Source: a virus
Virus record (IMG/VR): IMGVR_UViG_3300048930_000349
Coordinates: 1 to 52,850 of that record
Reading direction: 5' to 3' (one strand)
DNA length: 52,850 nucleotides
This document shows positions 36,228-45,556 of the stretch, in pieces. The notes under the pieces were generated by a model. The model saw nothing but the letters and a program-made list of their open reading frames with translations. It had not been told where the DNA came from and searched no databases. Every line of letters starts with the position of its first letter. Positions within the stretch are counted from its first letter, which is position 1. Both the position numbers and the translations under genes were made by a program.

Positions 36228-38847
36228 CTACCAGAGCGTTTATGCCATACAGCACCTTGACGCCGATCAACCGGGCATCGGCGGAGAAGGTGTCGGAGCC
36301 GTTGTCGGCGTCCCGATAGACCCGGCACCACACATTGTCGTTCTCCGCCGGGCTTCCCCCGACCGTGATGGCCGAGGTGGCGCTGGAGATCATCAGGTCG
36401 CCGGTCGCCGTGAGGCCATCGGTCACCGTCTGGGCCGTGCCGAAGGCGGTGTCGAGGGCATCATCGTCGCCCCGCGCCAGGCACTGCATCCCCCACACCA
36501 CATTCCCGGAGCCGGAGGCGGCGGTCCACGAGAACTGCGCGGTGATGGTCCCCTCGTTCCAACTTTTTGGCATCCCCACCAGGAATTGAGCGGCCTCGTC
36601 CGTCGCGGCGTCATAGTCGCAGACGTTGAGCATGATCTTGTTGGTGGTGGTCTCGGTCGTGGCCGCCGCGCAGCCCGAGGTCGTGTTGGGCGTCATCGAG
36701 GCGGCGGGAATCCAGATGGTCTCCACCCCGGAAACCCCCAAGGTTGTGCCGGAGATCGAGAAGCCGGTGCCGGGGGTGAGATATTCATAGACCCCGGCCG
36801 AGTCATCCCAGAACAGGAAGCGGTCGGCATTGGGATCCGCAAGGGCGCCGAGGGCCTGGAGGTCCGGGTCATAGGCCAGAACATTGGTGCCGATCGCCAG
36901 CCCCAGACTGGTGCGCTGGGCCGAAGCATTTGCCCCGCCGATGAGATCGCGGCCTGCCGAAGTGAGCGAGGTGGTCGCGGCCGTGCCCGAGCCGGTGAAA
37001 TAGCCCAGCGTATCGGCCGCCGAGGTGAGCCCGGCAAGGGCGGCAAGCTCGGCGTCATAGCCCTGCACGTCCGTCCCAATCACCGTGCCGCTGGCCGTCC
37101 GCACCGCCGCCGCATCGGCCGCGCCGAGGATGCTCAAGCCGGTGGCGCTGGGGGTGGTGGCGCGCACCGTGTCGGCGTCGAGGCCGGAGCCTGACCCGTC
37201 ATTGTCGGCCCGCCAGATGGTGGACCCCTCGAAGGTCAAGCCGCCGGACCCCTTGGCCTCGAGGCGGAGGTCTACGTTGGTGTCATCGCCGGTGGCCCGG
37301 AGGATCGCGGGCGAGCCGGTGGCGTTGTTCTCCACCTCGATGTGGTTGACGGCGGAACCATCCTCCACGAAGGAGAGCAGCTCGCGCGTGCCGTCCCCGA
37401 GGGCGAAGGTGTTGACATCGAGCTGGCCGCCGAGCTGGGGCGTCGAATCCTCCACCAGGTTGGAGATGCCGCCCCCCGCGCCGGGGAGGTCGCTGAACGC
37501 GCAGGCCTTGATCACGCCGCTCTCGAAGCACGGGAAGGTGTCGCCGGAGCCGAATGCCGTCACCGGGGTGGCCATGTCCAGAGACCACACGGCCCCGGAG
37601 GAGGAGACCACGATGTCGCCCTTGTCGCCGTCCGAGACGCCGCCGCCGGAGGGGAGCGAGGACCAGTTCACCTTGGAGAACACGCCGCCCGCGTCCATCA
37701 TCAGGAGGAAGTCGCCGGTCGTTGGCGAGGCCTCGGTGGCGATATCGGCCAGCGTCATGAATTCCATCGTGCCATCCGAATCGTCCCACCACAGCAGCCG
37801 GTCGGCGTTGGGATCGGACAGGCTGGCGCCGGTGCCGCCATCGGCGAGGGCGAGGTCGGTGATGCCGGTGATCGAGCCGCCGGTGATCGACACAGAGGAC
37901 GAGGCCTGGGTGGAGATGGTCCCGAGGCCGAGGGTGGAGCGCATGGTCGAAGCGTCGGCATCGTCCAGCAGATCGCGGCCCGCGCCGGTGATGGTGGTGA
38001 CCGAGGCGGTGCCGCTGCCGGTGAAATAGGGCAGGGCATTGGCGGCCGAGGTCAGCCCCGCAATGGCCTGGAGTTCGGCGTCGTAGGCCTGGACGTTGGA
38101 ACCGATGGCCAGCCCGAGCGTTGTGCGCTGGGCCGAGGCGTCGGCGTCATCTATGAGGTTGCGCCCGGCGGTGGTGAAGGTGGCGAGGGCTGCTGTCCCG
38201 CTGCCGGTGAAGTAGGGAAGCCGGTCGCTGGCGCTGGTCAGGCCCGCGATGGCCAGCAGCTCGGCGTCGGAGATTGAAAGCGTATAGGTGGAGTTGGCCC
38301 CGGCATCGGTGCCGGAGAGGCCCGTTCCCGGCGTGAACACGCGCTCGTTGGTGTTGGTGCCATTGCCGGAGAGCTGGAGATAATCGGCGCCCACCGCCGC
38401 GCCGCCGCCACCACCCGCCGCTCCTGAACTGACCACCCGCCATTGTGTGCCGGTGGTGCGATACTCGAGGGTGTAGAGCGTGCCGGAGACCAGATCGCCG
38501 GAACCGATGGCGGAGCCTGCCGCGTTGGTGACGGAGCGCGCCCCGAGCGAATCGAGGTTGAGGGTCACGGCGCCGGTGCTCGAGCCCGCGGCGATGAAGC
38601 TCACCGTCATGCCGTCCACATAGGCGGTGGCCGGGGCGCTGGGAGAAGCGCAGGCGATGGTGTTGGTGCCGGTCGCCGTGCATTTGATCTTGGCCCGGTT
38701 GTAGAGTTCGGACACCTCGGTGGTGGCGTCGGCCGCGAGGCTGCGGAGGTTGGTGCCGCCGGGGTCGTAGGAGATGCTGCGGTCCTGGGCGAAGGCCGCC
38801 GAGGCCAGCATCAGGAGCATGAGGAGGGTGACGGGGAGATGACGCAT
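36220..38847 (-). CDS. Tail fibre with Sec signal and internal repeats
   Basis: An 875-residue protein. It begins MRHLPVTLLMLLMLASAAFA, a Sec signal peptide, then beta-rich sequence with at least three repeats of about 50 residues around YDAELQAIAGLTSA, YFTGSGTA and DADASAQRTTLGLAIG. Such repeats are typical of phage tail fibres, which bind host receptors. The C-terminus has a separate globular domain with cysteines. A signal peptide on a fibre is unusual. The gene is in the fibre block and just before the Tat protein. Confidence 0.75.
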   Translation of the reverse strand: MRHLPVTLLMLLMLASAAFAQDRSISYDPGGTNLRSLAADATTEVSELYNRAKIKCTATGTNTIACASPSAPATAYVDGMTVSFIAAGSSTGAVTLNLDSLGARSVTNAAGSAIGSGDLVSGTLYTLEYRTTGTQWRVVSSGAAGGGGGAAVGADYLQLSGNGTNTNERVFTPGTGLSGTDAGANSTYTLSISDAELLAIAGLTSASDRLPYFTGSGTAALATFTTAGRNLIDDADASAQRTTLGLAIGSNVQAYDAELQAIAGLTSAANALPYFTGSGTASVTTITGAGRDLLDDADASTMRSTLGLGTISTQASSSVSITGGSITGITDLALADGGTGASLSDPNADRLLWWDDSDGTMEFMTLADIATEASPTTGDFLLMMDAGGVFSKVNWSSLPSGGGVSDGDKGDIVVSSSGAVWSLDMATPVTAFGSGDTFPCFESGVIKACAFSDLPGAGGGISNLVEDSTPQLGGQLDVNTFALGDGTRELLSFVEDGSAVNHIEVENNATGSPAILRATGDDTNVDLRLEAKGSGGLTFEGSTIWRADNDGSGSGLDADTVRATTPSATGLSILGAADAAAVRTASGTVIGTDVQGYDAELAALAGLTSAADTLGYFTGSGTAATTSLTSAGRDLIGGANASAQRTSLGLAIGTNVLAYDPDLQALGALADPNADRFLFWDDSAGVYEYLTPGTGFSISGTTLGVSGVETIWIPAASMTPNTTSGCAAATTETTTNKIMLNVCDYDAATDEAAQFLVGMPKSWNEGTITAQFSWTAASGSGNVVWGMQCLARGDDDALDTAFGTAQTVTDGLTATGDLMISSATSAITVGGSPAENDNVWCRVYRDADNGSDTFSADARLIGVKVLYGINALVDD

Positions 38848-38856
38848 GGTGCCCTC

Positions 38857-39201
38857 CTAGAAGCCCGAGCCGATGATTCGCAGATTGGAGCCGTCGTAGC
38901 GCATCAGCACGTCGAGGCCGACCTGGATGTCTCCCGATGCGAGGGAATCACCGTTGGGCTTGGTGATTGACTGAGACCCCGACACCCCGGTGATGGTCAT
39001 GGTCATGGGGCCGGTGTTGGCCGCCGTGGGGCGCCAGGCGAAGATCTGGTTCACCTCCCATGAGGGGACCAGGGGGAAGGCGGTGCATACCGCAGCGTTG
39101 GTGCCGGAGGTCTGGGTCAGGGCGACCACGCCCGCCCCGGCGATCTGGACGGGCACCCCATCCACGGCGGCGGAGAGCCTGTCGGTGATTGTGCTGACCA
39201 T
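38857..39201 (-). CDS. Small fibre-region protein
   Basis: A 114-residue beta-rich protein (VPVQIAGAGVVALTQTSGTN, MTMTITGVSGSQSITK, GLDVLMRYDGSNLRIIGSGF). The C-terminal motif is shared with fibre-base or baseplate-like adaptor proteins. It sits between the giant polyvalent gene and the fibre, so it may join fibre to tail; inferred. Confidence 0.65.
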   Translation of the reverse strand: MVSTITDRLSAAVDGVPVQIAGAGVVALTQTSGTNAAVCTAFPLVPSWEVNQIFAWRPTAANTGPMTMTITGVSGSQSITKPNGDSLASGDIQVGLDVLMRYDGSNLRIIGSGF

Positions 39202-39205
39202 CTGC

Positions 39206-42200
39206 CTACTCCATCCCGATGAGCAGATCCGAGAAATCGGCCTCCTGCCCGTCCTCCAATACCCTATTTTTCACCTCGGGCCAAACCTCTCGCACGCTCT
39301 GGTCATCGTTGACCTTGCGCTTGCTGTAGCGCGCGAGCAATTCCTCGCCCAATTCGGGTGCCAGGGTTGTGATGTCCTGGATGAGGCTCTCGGTTTCCAT
39401 GTACTCTTTCCCGGCCCAGCCGGGGATGCCGGTGGTGATCAGGGCGTTGCGCGCCTCCACCATCGCCAAGCGCGCGAGAAGCTCCTGGGCGCCGTGGCGC
39501 TGGTCCGGCGTGAGGGTGATGAGTTCTGGCTCCTCCTCATCGCTCTCGATCATCTTCACCCGGTTTCCGGCGATCTCCTTGCGCAAGGCAGAGATGGCGG
39601 CCACAGCATCCTTGGCCCGGCGCATCGGGTGCAGCCGTTCCACCTTGGCCTCGAAATGCGTGGTGAGCTTGGCATAGGCCTTGAGGTTCTCGTCCCGGCC
39701 GTCGAGGAAGGCATCGGCCGCCGTGGCCCCTTGCGACTCGAATATCTCCTTGTAGGTGTTGGCGCCCTGGGCCAGCGGCCCGGATGACTCCGACATCTGG
39801 GCCCAGAATTCCCGGCTCGAGGTCGCCCCGGAGGTCACTTGCTTGAGGAAGCGGCGGGAGATCGCCCCGCTCATGGTCTCGAGCACCGGGCGCTCTTGGG
39901 CGGTGTCGCGGGAAATGTCGGTGATGATCTTGCCCCAGGACGCGCCGAAGCCCTGGATGGCGTGATCAATCATCGCCGGGCTCATGCCGGTCACATAGCC
40001 CATGCCCTTGGCAATTTCCGAGGTCTGGGCGGTGTACTGCCGCCACGGCTCGAAGCCTGCAATATCCCGGCCCACGATCGGGCGGCCGAAGGAGTCAACA
40101 TTGTGGGCGAGTTGGTAACCGACATTGAAGATCGGCACCTCCATCGGAGGTGCGGTCACCTCGAACAGGCCGGACCAGAACGACTCCATCGCCACCGGGT
40201 TGCGCTTGTAAACCGCCTCGAAACCGCGCTCGAACAGGTTAGAGATGAACCCCAGCTCGAAGGGCTTGGGAATGGCGATCCAGTCGCCCGGCCCGCGCTT
40301 CACCATCCAATGGGTGGCGCGGAGATATTCCGAGATCTCCTCATGTTCCGGGTCATCGCGGTAGAGATAGGACAGGCCGAGGCCGAAGACGCCGATCGCC
40401 GCCACCTTGGCCCAGGCCTTGGCCGCCTTGCCGAGGTTGGCCTTGTCCCGGGCCGAGAGCGGCCGCCCTGCCCGGTGGTTGATGTAGGGGGTGATGGCCT
40501 TGCGGATGGCGCCCTCGCCAGTGAGCACGCGCACCGTCTTGTCGAGGCCCTGGAGCGAGGCGTTGAGGAAGGTCACCAGGCGCCGCGCCGCGTGCGTCCT
40601 CGAGCCATGGCGGCCAAAGTCGATATAGTCCCGGGACTGGAAAGCCGCCTCCACCGCGGCCTCGTAATCGTTCAGCCCCTCGCGCTTGGCGCGGTCGAAG
40701 GCCGAGCGGAAGATCCCCAGCCTTGTGCCGGTCTCGGTCAGCTCGGTGAATTCCGCAAAGCCGCGGATCGAGGCGAAGCGCTTGATGGCATAGCCCTTCT
40801 TCTGGAGGGCGCCGAGATCGCGCTTGGCCCGGCCGCGATCGAGGGCCGCGACATTGGCGCCGCCCATGATGCCGCCGAAGGAGTTGTAGATCTGGGTGAT
40901 CTCGCGCTGGGTGATTTCGTCGTAGAGGCCGCGGGCGCCTGTCACGAAAGGGATGAAGGTCTCGCCCGAGAGAACCCAGGCGGACATTTGGTCACGGACA
41001 TAGTTGGCCAAGACGAAAGGCGGCGCGGTGGTGATCGAGTAGCGCAGCGCTGTCGTGGGAAGCGCTAGGGTGGCGGTGAACAGATCCCGCGACTCCTTGT
41101 TCATGCCGGTCATGGCGTCGTAGAGATCCTTACCGAATTCGCCATCCGCCAGGCGCAGCGCGTGCTTCTTGCCATCGCGCCAGGAGTAGATGATCGGCTC
41201 ACCCTTTTCGTTGATCTCGCCCGCCCGGAACACCGTGGCATTGGCGCCCTCGCCCATCATGTCATCGACCAGGGTGGTGAGCGCGTCGATGTCACCGGGG
41301 TTGAGACCGGCCTCCTTGCCTGCCGTGCGCAGCACCTCGTTCACATCCACCGATGTGCCCTTGAGTTGGGTGGACGGAATGCGCTCCAGGATGGCGCCGC
41401 CGCCCGGGCCCGCCTGGCGCGCCAGATCCTCGAGCGCCTTGAAGACATCGTTGCGGCGCATCAGGGCGTTGAAGTGATAGGCGTCCGCCATCATGGACTC
41501 GATCGGGTTGATGATCGAGCGCTTGGACCCCTTGAAGGCCTTGATGATCGAGTTGCGCAGCACGCGGTTCGGCTCGGCGCCCGCCTCCCGGTCGAGGTCG
41601 GTGAGGTCGCGCATGAAGGGCACATAGTCCTTGCGCTGGATCAGCTCCTCGTAGAGTTCCTGGGTGATGAAGCCTGCCTCGTATTTCTTCTTGAGGAGGT
41701 TCTTCTGCCAGCCATAGACCATTTCGGCGGCCTGGATGAAATTCGGGTTTGCCGCCTCGAGTTCGGCAATCGTCACCTCATAGTCGCCGCGGGTGAACTT
41801 GCCCGGCGGGTTGGGAATCTCGCCCGCCAGAAAGCGGTCATACTCGAGCACCGCCCGCCGAGAGATGAGATAGGAAGCGAAGTCCGCGACCAGCGCGTCA
41901 TCCCAGCCGGTCCACTTGTCGCCCCAGGCCACCGCCAGGCCATCCGCCAGGGCCGGGCCCTCGGGGCGCACGCCGCGATAGGGCACGACACCGTGCATGA
42001 GATCCATGTGCCCGGCGGAATAGCTGTCCTGCAGCAGCCGCGCCAGGCGGTAGGGATCCTGGGCGGAGGTGATGTCGAGCGCCTTGCCGGTGCGCTTCTC
42101 GTAGACCTTGAGCAGCTCGTCCACCGCCCGGTTGATCGGGTTGAGCTTGTCCAGGAAGGTGGTGTAGGCGGTCGAGGCGTAGTTGCCGATGGTGGCCCGG

Positions 42201-43030
42201 ATGCCATTCTTCTCGGCCTCCTTGATCACCTCGGTCACGGCATTGCCGCGGCGGGTCGAGACCACATCCCCGGCCACCGCGGCGCGCGAGGGGGCGGTGA
42301 CATGGGCGAGATAGGCCGCCTGGATGCCCTGGATCTGGCGGAGCTGGTCCGGCGCCCGGGTGCGCAGCATGTCCTCAAAGGCCTGGGTGAAGGCCGGAGC
42401 CTGGGCGCGGGCATAGTTCGGGGTGGTGACGTAGTAGCGGAACCACTCGGCAAAGCCCTCGGAAAGCTCCTGGCGCGGATCCGCCCCGGCATAGGCGAGG
42501 GGTTTCAACTCCGCCTCGTTGGCCAGCTTGATGGTGTTCAGCGTCCGGCCCCATTCGGTCTCGAGCGAGTGCGCGGTCTCATGAGTCTGGGTCTCGAAGT
42601 CCGACACCTCGCGGAGGCGGATGACGCCCTGGCCGCGGTCGTATTGGCCTGCCACCTTGCCGCCGCCTGCCGGGGCGCGCTGTAGCCTTCCCTGCCGGAC
42701 GGGGGCGCCGGTCAAGGCCTGGAGATCGGCCGCGATGTCCTCGAGGCGCGGCGCTTCCACTGGCCGGGCCGCCTGGCCCTGGGTGACGGTGCCGCCCTGG
42801 GGGCGGTTGACCGGCATAGCGCCTTGCTGTTGCGGGCGGCGGGCGAAGGCCACGCCCTGGCTGGAGACCGGGAAGCCCTTGGCCTGGATTTGCCCGCGCA
42901 AGCCTTCCAGCTCGGCCGTCAGCTCATCGGCATAGGACTGGATCGCGGTGGCGTCGGACCCGCGCTCCCGGATTTCTGCGATGTCATCGGGAAGGACGCG
43001 GATCGAGGCAAGGCATTTGTTCAGGCTCAT
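39206..43030 (-). CDS. Giant virion polyvalent protein with HExxH motif (LPD38-like)
   Basis: A 1274-residue protein. Residues 150-154 are HETAH, with Glu191 and Glu195 in SEGFAEWF 37 residues later, the arrangement of gluzincin-type zinc metalloproteases. The C-terminal third (NHRAGRPLSARDKANLGKAA, then RDDPEHEEISEYLRATHWMV and DWIAIPKPFELGFISNLFE) resembles the large polyvalent domain (LPD38) of phage ejected proteins. The middle has long helices. Ejected polyvalent proteins enter the host with DNA. The protease motif could act on host proteins. Active-site identity inferred by motif. Confidence 0.82.
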   Translation of the reverse strand: MSLNKCLASIRVLPDDIAEIRERGSDATAIQSYADELTAELEGLRGQIQAKGFPVSSQGVAFARRPQQQGAMPVNRPQGGTVTQGQAARPVEAPRLEDIAADLQALTGAPVRQGRLQRAPAGGGKVAGQYDRGQGVIRLREVSDFETQTHETAHSLETEWGRTLNTIKLANEAELKPLAYAGADPRQELSEGFAEWFRYYVTTPNYARAQAPAFTQAFEDMLRTRAPDQLRQIQGIQAAYLAHVTAPSRAAVAGDVVSTRRGNAVTEVIKEAEKNGIRATIGNYASTAYTTFLDKLNPINRAVDELLKVYEKRTGKALDITSAQDPYRLARLLQDSYSAGHMDLMHGVVPYRGVRPEGPALADGLAVAWGDKWTGWDDALVADFASYLISRRAVLEYDRFLAGEIPNPPGKFTRGDYEVTIAELEAANPNFIQAAEMVYGWQKNLLKKKYEAGFITQELYEELIQRKDYVPFMRDLTDLDREAGAEPNRVLRNSIIKAFKGSKRSIINPIESMMADAYHFNALMRRNDVFKALEDLARQAGPGGGAILERIPSTQLKGTSVDVNEVLRTAGKEAGLNPGDIDALTTLVDDMMGEGANATVFRAGEINEKGEPIIYSWRDGKKHALRLADGEFGKDLYDAMTGMNKESRDLFTATLALPTTALRYSITTAPPFVLANYVRDQMSAWVLSGETFIPFVTGARGLYDEITQREITQIYNSFGGIMGGANVAALDRGRAKRDLGALQKKGYAIKRFASIRGFAEFTELTETGTRLGIFRSAFDRAKREGLNDYEAAVEAAFQSRDYIDFGRHGSRTHAARRLVTFLNASLQGLDKTVRVLTGEGAIRKAITPYINHRAGRPLSARDKANLGKAAKAWAKVAAIGVFGLGLSYLYRDDPEHEEISEYLRATHWMVKRGPGDWIAIPKPFELGFISNLFERGFEAVYKRNPVAMESFWSGLFEVTAPPMEVPIFNVGYQLAHNVDSFGRPIVGRDIAGFEPWRQYTAQTSEIAKGMGYVTGMSPAMIDHAIQGFGASWGKIITDISRDTAQERPVLETMSGAISRRFLKQVTSGATSSREFWAQMSESSGPLAQGANTYKEIFESQGATAADAFLDGRDENLKAYAKLTTHFEAKVERLHPMRRAKDAVAAISALRKEIAGNRVKMIESDEEEPELITLTPDQRHGAQELLARLAMVEARNALITTGIPGWAGKEYMETESLIQDITTLAPELGEELLARYSKRKVNDDQSVREVWPEVKNRVLEDGQEADFSDLLIGME

Positions 43031-45057
43031 CCCTCATCCTCCAGGTAAAATCCGACGATGGCCATCACCAGATCATCGTCGTTCTTGCGTAGCATTATAG
43101 GCGGTTCGATGAGTTTCGCGGGCTTCTTTTTCTTCCGCCGCCCCATGAAGGGGCCTTCCGGCTCAAGGGGGGTGGCGACCACCACAATCAAGGTGGCATC
43201 CGTGCCGGTGAAGCTGTAACTCCCGGCCTCCGCGACCAGCGTCAGGGCCGAGAGCTTCTGCAGCGTGGCGTCTTCGCCGGTGAACAGATAGGCCCCGGCG
43301 TCGGCGGATATCTCGACACCGCGCTCCAGGCTGGCATCGGTCCCGTTGATGGCGTAAGCGCCGCCATCGGCGGCCATCTCGCGGCCAAGCTCGAGGAAGG
43401 CATCAACGCCCGAGACGGTGAAAGACCCCGGCTCTGCGAGAACCTCGCGCGCCAGTTCCAGCCCGGCATCGGTGCCGGTGAACAGGAACGCCCCGGAATC
43501 CGCCCCAATGACCTTATCGGCACCGGACTTGATAAGAGTGGCATCGGTGCCTGTGAATGCGTAGGTTCCGCCGTCTGCGGCTAGTTCGCGGCCATACTCA
43601 AGCGATGCGTCGAAGCCGGTGAAGGCATAAGACCCGGCATCCGCTGCAATCTCGCGCCCGTATTCGAGACTGGCATCCACGCCAGTGAAGACATATGAGC
43701 CCGCGCCCGCAAGGACTTCTCTGCCATATTCAAGGCTGGCATCCTGGCCGTTGAAAGTGAACGCCCCGGCCTCGGCAATGACCTTCCGGCCATATTCGAG
43801 AGATGCGTCTGTTCCGGTGAACGTGTAGGTTCCGGCCCCTGCCAGAACTTCACGCCCCAGTTCGAGGTTGGCGTCCGTCCCTGTGAACAGGAACGATCCC
43901 GCCCCTGCCGTGACCTCACGGCCAAACTCAAGATTGGCGTCCGTGCCGGTGAAGGCGTAGGAGCCAGCCCCGGCGAGAACCTCACGGCCATACTCTAGAG
44001 AAGCGTCCTGTCCTGTGTAGGCATAGGAGCCTGCGTCTGCTGCGACTTCCCGGCCATACTCAAGGTTAGCAGCGGTCCCTGTGAAGGTGAACGCGCCCGG
44101 ATCGGCTGCAATCGACCTGTTGACAAGGGCGGAAGCAGCGCCAGCGAGGGGCAATCCCGCGACCGGACCCAAGCCCGAGTCGAAGATGCCGACAACAGGA
44201 ACAACTGCCGCCGCCTTTTCCAGCGTGGCGGCGGTGCCGGTGAAGGCAAAGGAACCAGCCTCGGCTACTACCTCACGGTTAAACTCTAGATTTGCATCGG
44301 TGCCGGTGACGGTAAAACTGCCCGGATCGGCAACCACCGTGCGGAGCGGTTCTTCCTTGAACGCTGCCGCAACGACGACATGCCTTGCCGATGTGGAGGC
44401 GGTGACGGTGAGGTTGCCGGTTGCGCCTGCCGTGGCCCTGAGAGCATCACCGATGGCCAGCGAGGCGTCCGCGCCCGTCGTGGTGCCGCTGTCGCAGCGT
44501 TCCTGCCACGTGCCTTCGGCGGGGTTGCCTGTTTGGTTTGAGTTGGTGCCGCTGGCCGTGGTCGGGTCCGTTGCGGCGTCAAAATTGGTAACAGTGCTGT
44601 TGCGTGCGCCGCAGAAGCCGAACACCACAAGGTCGCGGGCGTTGGCCGTGGTAAGTCCGGTGACACTGACCGCCGTTGCCGCCGTCGCCAGCGTGGTCGA
44701 GGTCGAGGTTACAAGAACGTCAGATGAACGGTTATTGCCGCGATAGGCGACGATACGCCCAAGGGCCACATTGCCAGCGGTGCGCGTGAATGTCAGTCCC
44801 GGAGCAGACGAGCCCCGGATGCAGTAGAACATATGGCCCGAGCCGATAGAGCCCGTGCCGTTTGCTGTGGTATTGCCAGTGTTCTGGCTGGTGATGCTAA
44901 CCCACGGCGAACCGGGGGAAGAAAATGCAGCGTTTGAGCGGTAGGAGATGACACAGACGAGCAGATCGCCCTGCTGGACGCCCGAAGGCTCCGTGAGCGT
45001 GAGGTTGCCGCTGGCGGCAGTCGCTACCGATGAGACGCCAACGTAACTCCAAGCCAC
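43027..45057 (-). CDS. Tail-fibre-like protein with 16 tandem repeats
   Basis: A 676-residue protein. Residues 1-240 form a beta-sandwich-like domain (YVGVSSVATAASGNLTLTEP, GRIVAYRGNNRSS, RDLVVFGFCG) related to the Tat-tagged protein at 35367. Residues 241-630 are a tandem array of about 16 units of 22 residues, core AGSYAFTGTDANLEFGRE. A basic RRKKKKPAK segment and a short acidic tail end it. Such repeats form extended beta structures. The stop overlaps the polyvalent gene by 4 bases. A receptor-binding or stalk role is likely. Confidence 0.72.
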   Translation of the reverse strand: MAWSYVGVSSVATAASGNLTLTEPSGVQQGDLLVCVISYRSNAAFSSPGSPWVSITSQNTGNTTANGTGSIGSGHMFYCIRGSSAPGLTFTRTAGNVALGRIVAYRGNNRSSDVLVTSTSTTLATAATAVSVTGLTTANARDLVVFGFCGARNSTVTNFDAATDPTTASGTNSNQTGNPAEGTWQERCDSGTTTGADASLAIGDALRATAGATGNLTVTASTSARHVVVAAAFKEEPLRTVVADPGSFTVTGTDANLEFNREVVAEAGSFAFTGTAATLEKAAAVVPVVGIFDSGLGPVAGLPLAGAASALVNRSIAADPGAFTFTGTAANLEYGREVAADAGSYAYTGQDASLEYGREVLAGAGSYAFTGTDANLEFGREVTAGAGSFLFTGTDANLELGREVLAGAGTYTFTGTDASLEYGRKVIAEAGAFTFNGQDASLEYGREVLAGAGSYVFTGVDASLEYGREIAADAGSYAFTGFDASLEYGRELAADGGTYAFTGTDATLIKSGADKVIGADSGAFLFTGTDAGLELAREVLAEPGSFTVSGVDAFLELGREMAADGGAYAINGTDASLERGVEISADAGAYLFTGEDATLQKLSALTLVAEAGSYSFTGTDATLIVVVATPLEPEGPFMGRRKKKKPAKLIEPPIMLRKNDDDLVMAIVGFYLEDEG
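43181..44337. repeat. Tandem array of about 16 x 66-bp units
   Basis: Sixteen units encode the 22-residue repeat of the fibre-like protein. Most copies are 66 bp; units 2-3 are separated by about 30 residues of non-repeat sequence and units 11-12 and 15-16 have small insertions. Copies are diverged at the DNA level but still close enough to permit slippage or recombination between them. Confidence 0.8.
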
Positions 45058-45068
45058 GGGCTAACCTC

Positions 45069-45545
45069 CTATCGCTTGGACGCCGCGATGAAGAACTGAT
45101 CCACCTGCGTTTGCGTGAAATTCTGAGCCGTCACGAATGCCTGAAACTCCTGATCAGTCATGCGGATGATGTCGGTGAACTGGAAATATTCCTGCACACC
45201 CTCGCTGGCCGTCGAGAGCCAGTTGAGGAACTGCGTCTTGCGGTTCCGCGCCCTGACTTCGCGGCGGAACTGGAGCGACGTGATGCGCGGCGGGGCGATG
45301 GCTACAGCCAGCGTCCATTGCTTGCGCCATGCGCCGTCCGAGAACATTGGCAGCGCCTCGACTACCCGCTCAAACTCTCCCGGTGTCGGCTGTTCCGTGT
45401 CGAGGACAGGATAGACACCAAATTCAGCCAGCAGTTCATCGGACACTTCGCGCGGGAAGGACGTGTTTGGGTTATCGGCCTTCAGCTTGGCGAGGCTGTA
45501 GGGGTATTCAACGATGGTCTGACCGGAGGCTTTTACGTAAGACAT
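45069..45545 (-). CDS. Tail fibre assembly-like protein
   Basis: A 158-residue protein: MSYVKASGQTIVEYPYSLAK, with DNPNTSFPREVSDELLAEFG and a C-terminal helix EFQAFVTAQNFTQTQVDQFF. The N-terminal pattern (YPYSL..L..DNP..SFP) is shared by small proteins encoded with phage fibres, some of which help fibre trimerisation. It lies directly before the repeat protein. Function inferred. Confidence 0.66.
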   Translation of the reverse strand: MSYVKASGQTIVEYPYSLAKLKADNPNTSFPREVSDELLAEFGVYPVLDTEQPTPGEFERVVEALPMFSDGAWRKQWTLAVAIAPPRITSLQFRREVRARNRKTQFLNWLSTASEGVQEYFQFTDIIRMTDQEFQAFVTAQNFTQTQVDQFFIAASKR

Positions 45546-45556
45546 TCTGCGCTCCG

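Noticed and set aside
39839-42685. Long plus-strand open frames opposite the 1274-aa gene
   Set aside because: Same mirror-frame effect; the minus strand encodes HETAH and LPD38-like sequence, while the plus frames are low-complexity Gly/His/Leu-rich.
43181-44337. Regular repeats that could suggest a CRISPR array
   Set aside because: Units are coding, 66 bp, diverged and without unique spacers between identical repeats.
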